NCBI GenBank assembly: GCA_017525855.1 | Contig: JAFXSE010000060.1 | Coordinates: 1-18,377 of the forward strand | DNA: 18,377 nt | From: Bacilli bacterium | GTDB lineage: Bacteria > Bacillota > Bacilli > RF39 > UBA660 | Direction of reading: 5' to 3' | Part shown: positions 9,101-18,075 of the stretch, one piece after another | Layout of the letters: each line of letters opens with the position of its first letter | Numbering within the stretch: position 1 is the first letter of the stretch | Program-made: the position numbers and the translations under genes | Notes under the pieces: generated by a model | The model's database searches: none | What the model was told of the DNA's origin: nothing | The model's input: the letters and a program-made list of their open reading frames with translations, nothing else

Positions 9101-12100
9101 ATATATTCTTCATTTTTACCATTTACTAAAACAGTAGCTTTATATACATCTTTTTGCAATGCCAAATCATTATAATTTCTCAAACATAATCCAAAATCAA
9201 CATTTCTAGATTGATCAGATTTTTTCGAATATAAATTTACAAATTCATGTTCAAGTTTTGTAATCGCACCATTTTTATATTCATCTGTTGATGAATCTAT
9301 ATTTCTTACAACAAATCTATCATAAGGCGCATAGAATACTTTTCCACCAACTTTAGTCTCTGAATTCATAAATGTATTATATATATAATTTTTTATTGAA
9401 TTATACTCTTCTACTGAAACACCATAGCCAATAATATAATTTTTCAAATCATCTGAAAAAATATTATATGAATAGCTTCTATCCCAAACTTTATTATAAT
9501 CATCAGCTGATGGTTGGCCAGCCTCAGTTTTAGCAGTGTTTATACTTATGAAATAATTGTATATATCAGAAAATTTCAAAGCATTTTTTGCATCATCTTT
9601 AAGTGGAATGTAATCACCTTTTGAATCTTTTATTTTTTCATCCCATGCATAAGCTTTTATCTTCTGTATTGATGAGGCAAGTGAATTTGAATCAGTAAAT
9701 ACAAGTCCATTAAAGTTTTTAGGATCTGAATCTATATCTTTAAACTTCTTATTAAACTCTTCTCTACCTACATCCTTAGCATTTGAGAATCCGCCACTCA
9801 AATCATTTTTATAATATGTTGGTTGATATAACTGTCCATTATATGTAAAAGTTACATAATGTTTTTTCAAAGGATTAACAATAGATTTGCCATCAAGTGT
9901 CTTTCCATAAAATCTATATTCACCTTTAGAATCTGTTGTTGTTGATGCTAAAGGTTCATTACTACCATCAGCAAATAGTTGCACTTGAATTCCTGAAAAT
10001 CTAGATTCTTCTTTTTCTAACATACCGTTAATTACATTAGTTTTTAACTCCCCATCTTCTAGCCATACTTTACCGCCTATTTGTATATTAATTGGAATAT
10101 TAATTAATTTTATTTTTCCCCTTTCATCTAATGGATTTATTACCACTCCAGAACCATCTGAACCAACTGGTTCAATTGATGAACTTATTTTATATACAGT
10201 ATTAGGCTCTATTTGAACTGCATTTTGTATAACATTTTCAGCACTTCTCACTATTTTTTGAATACTAACATATAAAGTTCCCTCATTTCCATCTTTGTCT
10301 CTAATAAGTTGATATTTATCATTTTCGCTCTCTTTAGCATATACTTCACTTATTTTTTTATATTTCCATCCAGAACCAACTCTTACTACTACCGAAGTTG
10401 CTCCATCATTATTGTTGCTATTGTTATTGTTGTTATTATTGTTGTTATTAGTGTTGTTATTATTAGTAGTATTAGAATTAGAATTAGTATTATTAGTAGT
10501 ATTATTAGTAGTATTGTTAGTAGTATTATTATTAGTATTGTTAGTAGTATTGTTAGTAGTATTGTTAGTAGTATTATTATTAGTATTGTTAGCATCACTT
10601 GGTTTTGTACTTGAACTAGCAGTTGCTCCTACTTTAGCATTTTCCTCATCTTGTACTCTTATAATTTCACTATATTCGGATTCTAAAAAACTACGAGTTT
10701 TTTTAGAAATAGATTTTACTAATTTATCAATTTCATTCTGTGTGCATCCTGCTTCTTTTAAATCTTGCATTGACCTAACAGCATTAGCAACTTCATTTGT
10801 AAAATTGCTTTCAACATTTTTATAATTAGCATTTTCCCCTTGTAATTCTACAATTGCATCTCTTAACTCATTTTCAATTACATTACTTAAATTATTATTA
10901 AAAGTATCCCTTGTTTTTTTATCCTTAAATCTATTATTAAGTACTGTTGTAAATTGATTTACATCACTTCTTATTCTTCTAGAAGATACATTTGAAACTG
11001 TAACTTGAGAAGCACTGCCCACTCTAGTTGTTTGATTTGCCTGATTAATTAAAGTCTCTGCATCATTACAAATAATATTAATAAATGTATTTGTAACATC
11101 ACTTCCAGCACTTTTGAATTCATCTATTTTACTAATCTCACTCTTAACTAATGACTTGAATTTATTAATCTTAGCTTCATTAGTTTTTTCTTTCATTGCT
11201 GTTTTTAAACATTCTTCAACTTTATTTTTTACAATAGAAAGTGTTGAATCATTTATTTTTTTATTTACAGCCTTATTAGCTCTGTCTATCGTATTTTCAA
11301 TACTTGCATAAACTGTTTCCGTTAAACCACTACCTGTAGAAAGAACATCAACTTTAACTCTTTCAACTAGTTTTTTAGCTTTATCTTGAAATGCTTTAGT
11401 TAACCTATCTTTTATTTCTTTCTTTGTTTTATCATCAATTTTAAAGCTTGATATATCTTTATCTATTATTTCTTTAGCCTTTTGCTTAAAAGTTTCAGAC
11501 TGACTTTCTGAGTTTTTTCCTTGCGCAGATTCAAGCAATGCTTTTTGCAAATCCTCCTTTATTTTTTTTACCCCATTATCTCCAATAGTATTTAGTGCAT
11601 CCTGGTTATTTATTCCTTTTGTTATCATTTTTTTAATATCTTCTGATAAATCACTTGGTATTGAATATCGTACATTAACTTCACTACTAGAATCTTTCTT
11701 TTCTCCTACAACGACTATTTTTCCTGGAAACTCAATTTTATGCTCAACTCTGTCATTATCAACTAACTTGTATTCAAAAGTAACCTCAATTGAAGCAATA
11801 TATTTTCCATTTTCTTTTTCCCATTTTAGATTATCTCCTAAAGTATTTACATAACTTTTCGCATAATCCTCAATTGATTGCCCCTTAACTTTCAAGTCTT
11901 TATATGCAATTTTATACTTTGTACCTTTATCTCCATTTTCTACATGATCGGTATTTGTTACACTCTCATCCGTTGTATTAGTTTCAAGAACAACAGCATC
12001 AGCATTCCATACAGCTTTAGTGCCTCTAATTTCAGTAATATACTGAATATTTATTATTGGTACTCCTGTTTCTGGTATTGCTCCTTCATTATTAGGTTTA

Positions 12101-12921
12101 AATCTGATATAAAAATCCTCTTCTTTACCTGGCATGAAGTTTGGGAAATACATTTCACTTCCATCAGCCTTAATAAATTTACAATCTGTTCCATTAATTC
12201 CAGTTATACCTGCAAACTTAGCAAAACTTGTTTCCTCATTATAATCTTCATTACCACTTTTAAATAATTCATTATATAATATTTGTAAAGGATCATAATG
12301 ATAACTACCATTGTTAAAACCATTTTTATATTTTTCTTTAACAACAAGCTTATAAGGTCCTGCAGTATAAGTTCCGTCAATTCTGTCAACTAATACCTTT
12401 AAATCACCATAAACAATATCAAATATATTTTCATTATCATATAATAATCCATAGTAAACTGTACCATATTGGTATGATCTATTTAATAATGTTCCATGTC
12501 CACTTCCAGGCCTAGATGCAGACGCATGAGAACCTGATTTTCTATTAAACCCTAAAGTTTTTATCATTTCCTTATTTTTTTCAGTACCCCATTGATCAGA
12601 TGCCCATACTACAGTCTGTAAAGGTGACCTATCAAGATTAAGTTTATCAGCTAAATATGCTGCATAACCAACTGATGGTTCGATTACAGCGTCTTTTTCC
12701 CTTGTAACTGCATACTGTATCCATGTGTTTAAACCATATGCATCTCCAGGTTCAACACAATAAGCATTTGGTATATTATCTCCTGGTAATGAACCACTTG
12801 TAAATACATTAGCATTAAACTGCTCCACTTCAGTTGAAGCATATACATTAAGTCCTATTATTAGGCTAAATAATAAAATTAGTAAAATAGTTACAATAAA
12901 CTTTAATTTACTTATTTTCAT
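6178..12921 (-). CDS. Thioester-domain, sortase-anchored surface adhesin with helical-repeat insertion (2247 aa)
   Basis: Paralogue of the 1809-aa adhesin. ATG 12921 has AAAGGAGG 5 nt upstream. Signal peptide 1-28 ends VYA. The thioester-type domain carries Cys55 (YCVEPG) and Gln102 (LQTVVW). Residues about 113-409 match the paralogue. Residues about 410-850 are an insertion absent from it: a lysine-rich helical part with three 114-residue repeats (about 417-758) and an Asn/Thr-only style linker (778-838). The shared architecture then resumes (YAKE near 861): SdrD_B-like domain (Trp953), VDFGL near 1242, DUF11-like domain, second SdrD_B-like domain (about 1570), INLGL 1906-1910, DUF11-like domain. 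Sorting signal MPPTG 2211-2215 is followed by a hydrophobic segment and RKNIKF. Expected on the cell wall; covalent host-surface binding is inferred from the thioester-domain family. It starts 31 nt after the stalk gene and is presumably cotranscribed with it. Confidence 0.9.
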   Translation of the reverse strand: MKISKLKFIVTILLILLFSLIIGLNVYASTEVEQFNANVFTSGSLPGDNIPNAYCVEPGDAYGLNTWIQYAVTREKDAVIEPSVGYAAYLADKLNLDRSPLQTVVWASDQWGTEKNKEMIKTLGFNRKSGSHASASRPGSGHGTLLNRSYQYGTVYYGLLYDNENIFDIVYGDLKVLVDRIDGTYTAGPYKLVVKEKYKNGFNNGSYHYDPLQILYNELFKSGNEDYNEETSFAKFAGITGINGTDCKFIKADGSEMYFPNFMPGKEEDFYIRFKPNNEGAIPETGVPIINIQYITEIRGTKAVWNADAVVLETNTTDESVTNTDHVENGDKGTKYKIAYKDLKVKGQSIEDYAKSYVNTLGDNLKWEKENGKYIASIEVTFEYKLVDNDRVEHKIEFPGKIVVVGEKKDSSSEVNVRYSIPSDLSEDIKKMITKGINNQDALNTIGDNGVKKIKEDLQKALLESAQGKNSESQSETFKQKAKEIIDKDISSFKIDDKTKKEIKDRLTKAFQDKAKKLVERVKVDVLSTGSGLTETVYASIENTIDRANKAVNKKINDSTLSIVKNKVEECLKTAMKEKTNEAKINKFKSLVKSEISKIDEFKSAGSDVTNTFINIICNDAETLINQANQTTRVGSASQVTVSNVSSRRIRSDVNQFTTVLNNRFKDKKTRDTFNNNLSNVIENELRDAIVELQGENANYKNVESNFTNEVANAVRSMQDLKEAGCTQNEIDKLVKSISKKTRSFLESEYSEIIRVQDEENAKVGATASSSTKPSDANNTNNNTTNNTTNNTTNNTNNNTTNNTTNNTTNNTNSNSNTTNNNNTNNNNNNNNNNSNNNDGATSVVVRVGSGWKYKKISEVYAKESENDKYQLIRDKDGNEGTLYVSIQKIVRSAENVIQNAVQIEPNTVYKISSSIEPVGSDGSGVVINPLDERGKIKLINIPINIQIGGKVWLEDGELKTNVINGMLEKEESRFSGIQVQLFADGSNEPLASTTTDSKGEYRFYGKTLDGKSIVNPLKKHYVTFTYNGQLYQPTYYKNDLSGGFSNAKDVGREEFNKKFKDIDSDPKNFNGLVFTDSNSLASSIQKIKAYAWDEKIKDSKGDYIPLKDDAKNALKFSDIYNYFISINTAKTEAGQPSADDYNKVWDRSYSYNIFSDDLKNYIIGYGVSVEEYNSIKNYIYNTFMNSETKVGGKVFYAPYDRFVVRNIDSSTDEYKNGAITKLEHEFVNLYSKKSDQSRNVDFGLCLRNYNDLALQKDVYKATVLVNGKNEEYIYSNKALNDGAWDVKIRASDVLYNGKEVYNREVKPSDYLLDGKDTYGEGGEKKNLQVYVTYRIAVKNAGTVNATVNEVVDYYDKKQYTYTNAYVGKDGNGTKLNDNVVAYDTELSQQNIDSKVEKEQLKRANYDYSRLYFSGKDGKALDVSHSDNKVDTILHPSEIMYLYVTFKVNNGDYDRVMLDQDISSGAFTLGKMNIAEINSYSTYYVLGTQIPDSLDENNGKRVVEIKNETTPAGLVDVDSSPGSLSNKDLDDNGNIITNSDNPVNDRQQDDTDKAPNIRLIIETDREGNENIRTFKGVVFDDSRDTKQGEALMGNGELDGKTVNGVTVQLVELVQEIEGEGINTHGNGKYIGEKVWGSYSYNENLTPSKILERYASGAEKSRVVMSGPGILKVNEDSLSKDNGEYSFKSVPAGDFYIRFIYGDTDETVLSNKDNEVTKLLGKHGRNEKSYNGQDYKSTVYQAGINQEGTYNDIQAFNKTDTQNYYIIKEIDGLNIYNNDVENSDIFVANDTNNKEKKYYYNINNSANNSLASDAKDVFDYRAREIAYSKGYENETLLNYRAQVLASFERLPLLTNGEDAKAVQTNMVDELTKNTYMVAQSGVINTEIEKSRTKTIYKDDLNYKIDHINLGLVERPEAGLSLTKEIDNINVSLSNGKMLFNLSNNQSVDNVFFSKHDEHKIEYENNEDYTRISRVTANSNLTSEGENKKSPELLQAYIDDELMQGTNINVRYKLRVKNIGEVDYNTYDFYYKGVAGKDSDKTTTDARKVIDYVSNAVRYDITMQSEDKKSTPWEIAKVEGLIVQDENKNYVNKKYAEELSSYDTILTSDKLYNENNKLKPGDSNSINLVLSTVLSNSNTKDQLVYNNLAEIIATSNTVGRRNVYSISGNEQMADQKLGNDAASNSENPNVYSKEDRVNPKEIDSDSAQRIVIMPPTGTDSVLENDIKTIVATLSVVVLIAYVIRKNIKF
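10408..10590 (-). repeat. Trinucleotide-rich Asn/Thr linker region
   Basis: Encodes residues 778-838, made of Asn, Thr and three Ser only, and ending in a run of ten Asn. Every repeat unit is a multiple of three bases, so copy-number change would lengthen or shorten the linker without breaking the frame. It joins the helical insertion to the conserved stalk. Confidence 0.9.
10495..10590 (-). repeat. Near-identical 48-bp tandem duplication
   Basis: Copies 10543-10590 and 10495-10542 differ at one base by my reading (47 of 48 identical). Each encodes the same 16 residues, NNTNNNTTNNTTNNTT. Inside each copy there is a shorter 12-bp period (GTTAGTAGTATT on the plus strand). The near identity suggests recent duplication by slippage or recombination. 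Confidence 0.85.
10648..11673 (-). repeat. Three tandem 114-residue helical repeats in the 2247-aa adhesin
   Basis: By-eye alignment of residues about 417-758. Anchor leucines fall at 458 (LQKAL), 572 (LKTAM) and 686 (LRDAI), exactly 114 apart. Each is preceded by a K/E-rich amphipathic stretch and followed, after 30-36 residues, by an [FL]K motif: FKIDD at 493, FKSAG at 602, LKEAG at 721. Repeat two is about five residues shorter between those anchors. Heptad-like hydrophobic spacing suggests helical bundles. I do not recognise the family. Confidence 0.55.
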
Positions 12922-12926
12922 TTTAA

Positions 12927-12934
12927 CCTCCTTT
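12927..12934 (-). promoter_or_regulatory. RBS of the 2247-aa adhesin
   Basis: AAAGGAGG on the minus strand, 5 nt before ATG 12921, within the 31-nt gap after the stalk gene's stop. No terminator or promoter fits in this gap, which supports cotranscription. Confidence 0.85.
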
Positions 12935-12952
12935 CACTTTTATAATTAGTAG

Positions 12953-15900
12953 TTAATCAACTTGATCATAATTGTAAAGATTATCAATTATATGTTTTTT
13001 TACTTCAAATCCAACTAGTCCGACTAATGCAATAATTGCAAGACTAATTCCTATTACAACAATTGATTTTACATTTGACTGTTTTATGATTACAATATCT
13101 GATGTAGCCATGTTGCTACCTCCAGCATAATTTGCTCCTGCTGCATTTATTTCAGTCAAACCATTTTCACTATATGTTTCATTAATTTCCGTTCTACCTC
13201 TTACTAAACCAGTATTATTGCCTAACATTTTCTTAACTAAAACTAACTTAATGTTTTTTCTTTCACCAGGATTTATCTTTTGATTAGCTATACTTGTACA
13301 ATTCAAGTTTCCATCTTTAGATAAAAACCAATCTGGATTTAGTTCTGAATTAAATGTCATTCCCTTTGGCAAATAATCTACTATAGATTTTGCATAACCT
13401 GCAATATCACTATTATTAACAACATCAATATTAAACTCGACCAAAATTGTTGAATTATTTGCTTCTTCCTCTGAAAGTTCTACTTTAGCCTTTTCATTGT
13501 TATATTCAAATACTTTTGTACCAGTGTCCTGTCCAATTACAGTAACTTTAGATATATTTTTAAGTATTCCTAAATCAAAGATTTCTTTTTTTACAAGTCC
13601 TAAATCAACATTGAAAATACTATCTTGAACTACTTTTAATACATCTGAAGCTGCAATTTCTTGGTTACCTAGTTTTGCAGATATAAAATCAGAGTCTTCA
13701 GAAGCTAATAATCCATTTACTTTATAGCTTCCTAGTTCATATCTTTCATTATTGTAAAATGCTACAACTACATATTCTCCAGATTTTACATTTGAAAATT
13801 CATATTCTCCATTCTCATTTGAAGATACGACTATATCATTATTAGTTGCATCTTTAACAAATTGTCTTATTTGGCTATCATATAATTTTAGTTCAACTGA
13901 TGATATTCTTGCTTCTGAGCCATCTCTTTTTCCATCATTTTTTTCGTCAAACCATACTGTTCCTCTTATTTTGAAATATGGTTGTTCCTCTTTTACTTCT
14001 TTGGTTTCTATAACTTCATCTATATTCTCACTATTATCTCTTAAAACTGGTGTTGTTCCAGATAGTTTTAATACTAATTCATTTGCATTTATTACTTCAC
14101 CACTATCAGTAGTTATATATGGTCTATTTTTTATGTCTACTGAAGTTCCTTGGTTAAGAGGATATGCATTTAATAATATGCTTACTCTAGCTGATTTTCC
14201 TGCTGGTATGTTTATAGACCTACTAATATAGTCTGCTGAACTATCATAGATTTTTTCTCCATCTATAATAATTGAACAGTTTTTAACAGTTAAATAATTT
14301 GAAATGTCATCATTTACAGTTATTTCTCTATCACTATTTCCTTTGTTCTTTATATCAATATAAAATTCAATTTTATCAACATCTGTTATTGCACCTGTAA
14401 TACTTGAAGATTGAATTACTTCAATTGCATCATTTATCTTTTCATTTTTAAATTCAATTTCATTAGACTTAAATTGTTTATTTGAGCCTTCATATGTTGC
14501 TACAGCTTGTGTTTTTAATGTATTAGTATCTTTAGACTTGTTTTCAGCTTTAATTAAATATTCTTTTGTTTCTAAACTAGAAAAATCTCCAGCCTTTATA
14601 CTTAAAACATTACTATTATTGTTATAACTTACCTCACCACCTGAAACAATCTCTTTAAAAACAATTCCTGCTGGTAAATTCAAATTAATATTAACACTAT
14701 TCTTATTATCAAAATTTACATTTTGTAGTTTTAGCTTATATAGTATTTCTTGATTTTGTTCTATAAATGATGTTTGAATATTTGATGATAGTTTTAAATT
14801 TATATCACCTTTCTTATTTTTTGTAGAAAAATTAGAAAATACTGGTTCCTCAATCTCATCAGCATCTACAGAATAAGCTACATCAATTGTTCTAGCTAAA
14901 CTTGGGTCTATGTAATTTCCATCTTCATCTATTCCAATTAATTGATCATTATCTAATTTTTCTATCACATTTGAAATAAGCTGATTTACCTTTGCTAAAA
15001 ACTGAAGCGTTACTTCCTCTCCACCTTTAATTACATCAATTTGTTCACTTAAAGACGCTGTTTCTGAATCTTCTTGAAAGTCATTTACTTTTTTAACACT
15101 TGAATCACCTATTTCTAAATAATTAATTAGCGACAATTCTTTTGGAATACTAGCTGCTACTCTAACATTATGCATGTCACTTGTTCCTGTATTTTTTACT
15201 TTTAGATTATATGTAACATATTCTCCCTCAGTAACATCTCCATCTTGTTCTATTTTAAATCCTTCATTTGTATCTTCTGCCGATGCTTCAACTTGTAATT
15301 GTGGTGCAGTGCCTGTAAAAACAGATGCAACTTTTGACTCAACTAAAGTTCTAGTAATTCCCGATTGTGCATCATTATTATAATAAACACCATAACTTTC
15401 ACTTGCTTTAGCATCATACTGTAAGTCTTCAGGAATATTAACTCTATACCTAAATCCTAGTATGCTTTTATCTGCTAAAGGAGTAGTTTTTACTATTTTA
15501 AATGATTTTGCATTAGCAATTGCATCACTATTCCACGTAAATCCATCTATTGTTTCATTTGGATTATCACTATAATATATTAATGCATCCTCTAAACCTG
15601 CTATTTCAATAGGACCTAATAATGTTGTATTAATATTTGATAAAAGATCTACACCTCCTATACTTGTATTTCCTGCAGAAGGTATTCTACCAATTACTGT
15701 AAATCCATTAGCATCTTGCCCTAGGTTATTTATTAAGCTTGCTGATACTTCTGCTACTTTTGCAGTTGAATTTCTTTCTATTTCTAATACTTCGTCACTT
15801 TGTATCGCATTAATACCTTTACCATCAATATTCAAAGCATTTGTAGTTACAAATCCACTTGGTGCAATAATTTGAACTTTATGCTGTATAGTATTTGTTT

Positions 15901-17932
15901 CTCCAGAAAATTCATTTGAATATTCAAGTTCAACATTTTCTAAATTAGATGGAACTAAACTATTAAGTGTTAAATTTGTTTCTAATCTAATCAACGTTCC
16001 TGCAGTAGTATTTAACTTATTATACTGTGTTTGATTACCTAATAATTTTACTATAATCTCATTTCCATTAACTTCTATGTTTCCTTCTGACATTTCATCT
16101 TCATATAAGATTTTAGCTGAATTAATATCAATTTTTTCAATTTGACTAGGTAATCTTAGTTTTATTGTAGGATTAGTATATAGCATATCTGATATGTCAG
16201 TTTTATTTAGTACTATATTAAATACAACATTTTTATTTTCAACCACTGTTGAAAGTCTGTCTGTACTAAGTGACAAGTTTGCTTTTGATGAAGGATTATT
16301 TAATAATATAGATTTAGAAGTATTTATTGAAGAAATTTCTTCCTCTCCTGTATATCCAGTAATATTTAAAACAGTGTTTAGTTTTTGAAAAGTATTTATT
16401 TCACTTGGATTACTGTCAGCATTTCCTACTATTGATTTTTCAGTTTTAATATTCAAAATTCCTTCTTTAATAGGTTTACTCGTTTCTATAATAAGTTTTC
16501 CAGTATTTAACTCTTTATCCGTTATAGCTTTATCTAGTATTGCAATTTCATTTCCTCTTTCATCTTTTAATATAACAAATCCATTATCTCCTAAAATATC
16601 TTTTAACTCATTTGGATTAACACTTACCTTATTTATCTTTATATAATTTGATGCATCCTTTATTTCGTTATTTTGACTATTTAAGAATTTTGAACTATCT
16701 TCCTTTACTACAACTCTATCCAATACATCAGCGTATCCAATATCAATTTTATAATTATCTACATAGTTTGTATTAATTGAACTGTTTTCACTCTTACTAC
16801 TTGTATACATATATCCTTTATTTAATTCATCAACACCATCTACATTCAATTCTAGAATATTCCCAACACTTTCTCCAGTTTCAAAACTATTAACTTCAGT
16901 TTTTCCTTCTATTTTCAAATTATTTATTGTAGTTACTATTGAACTCGATTGCATTTGAATAACTTCATTATTAGATTGAGTATTATAAATATATGTTACA
17001 GTATATGTATCTTGGCTATCCCACTTATACTCTCCATTTTCATTTGGGATAGCATTTTTATTTATTACTAGTGTATTATCATTATTTTTATATTCTATAT
17101 TGTCACCACTAACAATTGTCTTTGCAGGTACTTGACCATTTATTTTTGGAATTGAAATCATGATTTCTTTATTCTTTACTGGTAATAAGTTATTTTCAAT
17201 CCCATCTTTAATTTCTAATGTAACTAGAGTTTTATTCTCATATTTTACAAATCTAATCACTCTTTGTTCAACTTTTTCAATAGCATTTGCTCCCCAGTTA
17301 ACTTTACCAACAACTTTTTTCTCAATCTTTTGTTTATTTCCTACTTCATCAACATATGTTCCTTCTAATCTTATTTCATAATTAGAATTTATTTTTGTTT
17401 GTGAAACAATATCTTCTTTATTAAATTTTATAGGTATCTGTATTTCTCTATTACCACCAACATCAATTTCATTTACTTCTATTTTATTTTGAACTATAGA
17501 TTTAATATTTTCATTAGTATTATTGTTTTTCATTTTTTCAGCAGTATTAGCACTACCATTAATTTCATTCAAGTTTTTAGAAATAACATAGTTACCACCA
17601 TTTAATGATACAATAATATCAGTTAAATAAGCCCCATTATTTAGTTTAATATTCATTTTAATTAATTGTTCCTTATTCATATCAATTATTGGTTGATTTA
17701 AATCTCCAATAATTGCAGAAAATTCTACAGGCTCTACATTTTCACTTTTTTCTACAATACCATTGGAAGTATTATTTGCAGAATTATTGATAGTATTATT
17801 ATTAATAGTATTATTTGTAGTATTAATTCCATTAACTAGATTTGTTGCATATGCAATGTCTCCAATAAAATTCATACCAACCAATGTAAACATAATTGAT
17901 GATACTAATAATTTTCTAAAAAAACTTTTCAT
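12953..17932 (-). CDS. Secreted, membrane-anchored stalk protein with DUF11-like and SdrD_B-like domains (1659 aa)
   Basis: Probable extracellular stalk or scaffold; no enzyme motif seen. ATG 17932 has AAGGAG 9 nt upstream. Signal peptide 1-29 ends AYA, followed by a short Asn/Thr-rich linker (about 30-56). A long beta-rich region follows with several immunoglobulin-like repeats, the clearest a DUF11-like domain from about 880 (EYVTYNLKVKNTG, Asn914). An SdrD_B-like domain begins at about 1320 (RGTVWFDEKNDGKRDG, with an Asp-rich calcium-binding-type loop) and ends at VDLGL near 1443. A last DUF11-like module (KSIVDYLPKGMTF) precedes a transmembrane segment at about 1624-1642 and a KKH-containing tail. 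That last module resembles the ends of both adhesins, but IVIIKQSN stands where they have IVIMPPTG, so sortase attachment is not expected. First gene of a two-gene unit with the 2247-aa adhesin. Confidence 0.85.
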   Translation of the reverse strand: MKSFFRKLLVSSIMFTLVGMNFIGDIAYATNLVNGINTTNNTINNNTINNSANNTSNGIVEKSENVEPVEFSAIIGDLNQPIIDMNKEQLIKMNIKLNNGAYLTDIIVSLNGGNYVISKNLNEINGSANTAEKMKNNNTNENIKSIVQNKIEVNEIDVGGNREIQIPIKFNKEDIVSQTKINSNYEIRLEGTYVDEVGNKQKIEKKVVGKVNWGANAIEKVEQRVIRFVKYENKTLVTLEIKDGIENNLLPVKNKEIMISIPKINGQVPAKTIVSGDNIEYKNNDNTLVINKNAIPNENGEYKWDSQDTYTVTYIYNTQSNNEVIQMQSSSIVTTINNLKIEGKTEVNSFETGESVGNILELNVDGVDELNKGYMYTSSKSENSSINTNYVDNYKIDIGYADVLDRVVVKEDSSKFLNSQNNEIKDASNYIKINKVSVNPNELKDILGDNGFVILKDERGNEIAILDKAITDKELNTGKLIIETSKPIKEGILNIKTEKSIVGNADSNPSEINTFQKLNTVLNITGYTGEEEISSINTSKSILLNNPSSKANLSLSTDRLSTVVENKNVVFNIVLNKTDISDMLYTNPTIKLRLPSQIEKIDINSAKILYEDEMSEGNIEVNGNEIIVKLLGNQTQYNKLNTTAGTLIRLETNLTLNSLVPSNLENVELEYSNEFSGETNTIQHKVQIIAPSGFVTTNALNIDGKGINAIQSDEVLEIERNSTAKVAEVSASLINNLGQDANGFTVIGRIPSAGNTSIGGVDLLSNINTTLLGPIEIAGLEDALIYYSDNPNETIDGFTWNSDAIANAKSFKIVKTTPLADKSILGFRYRVNIPEDLQYDAKASESYGVYYNNDAQSGITRTLVESKVASVFTGTAPQLQVEASAEDTNEGFKIEQDGDVTEGEYVTYNLKVKNTGTSDMHNVRVAASIPKELSLINYLEIGDSSVKKVNDFQEDSETASLSEQIDVIKGGEEVTLQFLAKVNQLISNVIEKLDNDQLIGIDEDGNYIDPSLARTIDVAYSVDADEIEEPVFSNFSTKNKKGDINLKLSSNIQTSFIEQNQEILYKLKLQNVNFDNKNSVNINLNLPAGIVFKEIVSGGEVSYNNNSNVLSIKAGDFSSLETKEYLIKAENKSKDTNTLKTQAVATYEGSNKQFKSNEIEFKNEKINDAIEVIQSSSITGAITDVDKIEFYIDIKNKGNSDREITVNDDISNYLTVKNCSIIIDGEKIYDSSADYISRSINIPAGKSARVSILLNAYPLNQGTSVDIKNRPYITTDSGEVINANELVLKLSGTTPVLRDNSENIDEVIETKEVKEEQPYFKIRGTVWFDEKNDGKRDGSEARISSVELKLYDSQIRQFVKDATNNDIVVSSNENGEYEFSNVKSGEYVVVAFYNNERYELGSYKVNGLLASEDSDFISAKLGNQEIAASDVLKVVQDSIFNVDLGLVKKEIFDLGILKNISKVTVIGQDTGTKVFEYNNEKAKVELSEEEANNSTILVEFNIDVVNNSDIAGYAKSIVDYLPKGMTFNSELNPDWFLSKDGNLNCTSIANQKINPGERKNIKLVLVKKMLGNNTGLVRGRTEINETYSENGLTEINAAGANYAGGSNMATSDIVIIKQSNVKSIVVIGISLAIIALVGLVGFEVKKHIIDNLYNYDQVD

Positions 17933-18075
17933 TTGGCGATTCTCCTTAAAAACTATTTTCCTCTATTTTTTACACTATATTTAATTATTTTTCAAGTAGA
18001 TTTTTTTATAGTTTTGCACTATATTTTCGCATTTAAACTAGGGAAATTATAGTTTTAACAGAGATTTTATTTTTA

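Noticed and set aside
10408..10590. CRISPR-like array.
   Set aside because: The repeats are contiguous, short and in frame within a coding sequence, with no spacers between conserved repeats.
10389..10825. Long frames on both strands over the Asn/Thr linker, rich in Leu, Val or Ile.
   Set aside because: They are by-products of the trinucleotide array in other frames and have no ribosome binding site. The minus-strand 2247-aa frame explains the sequence.
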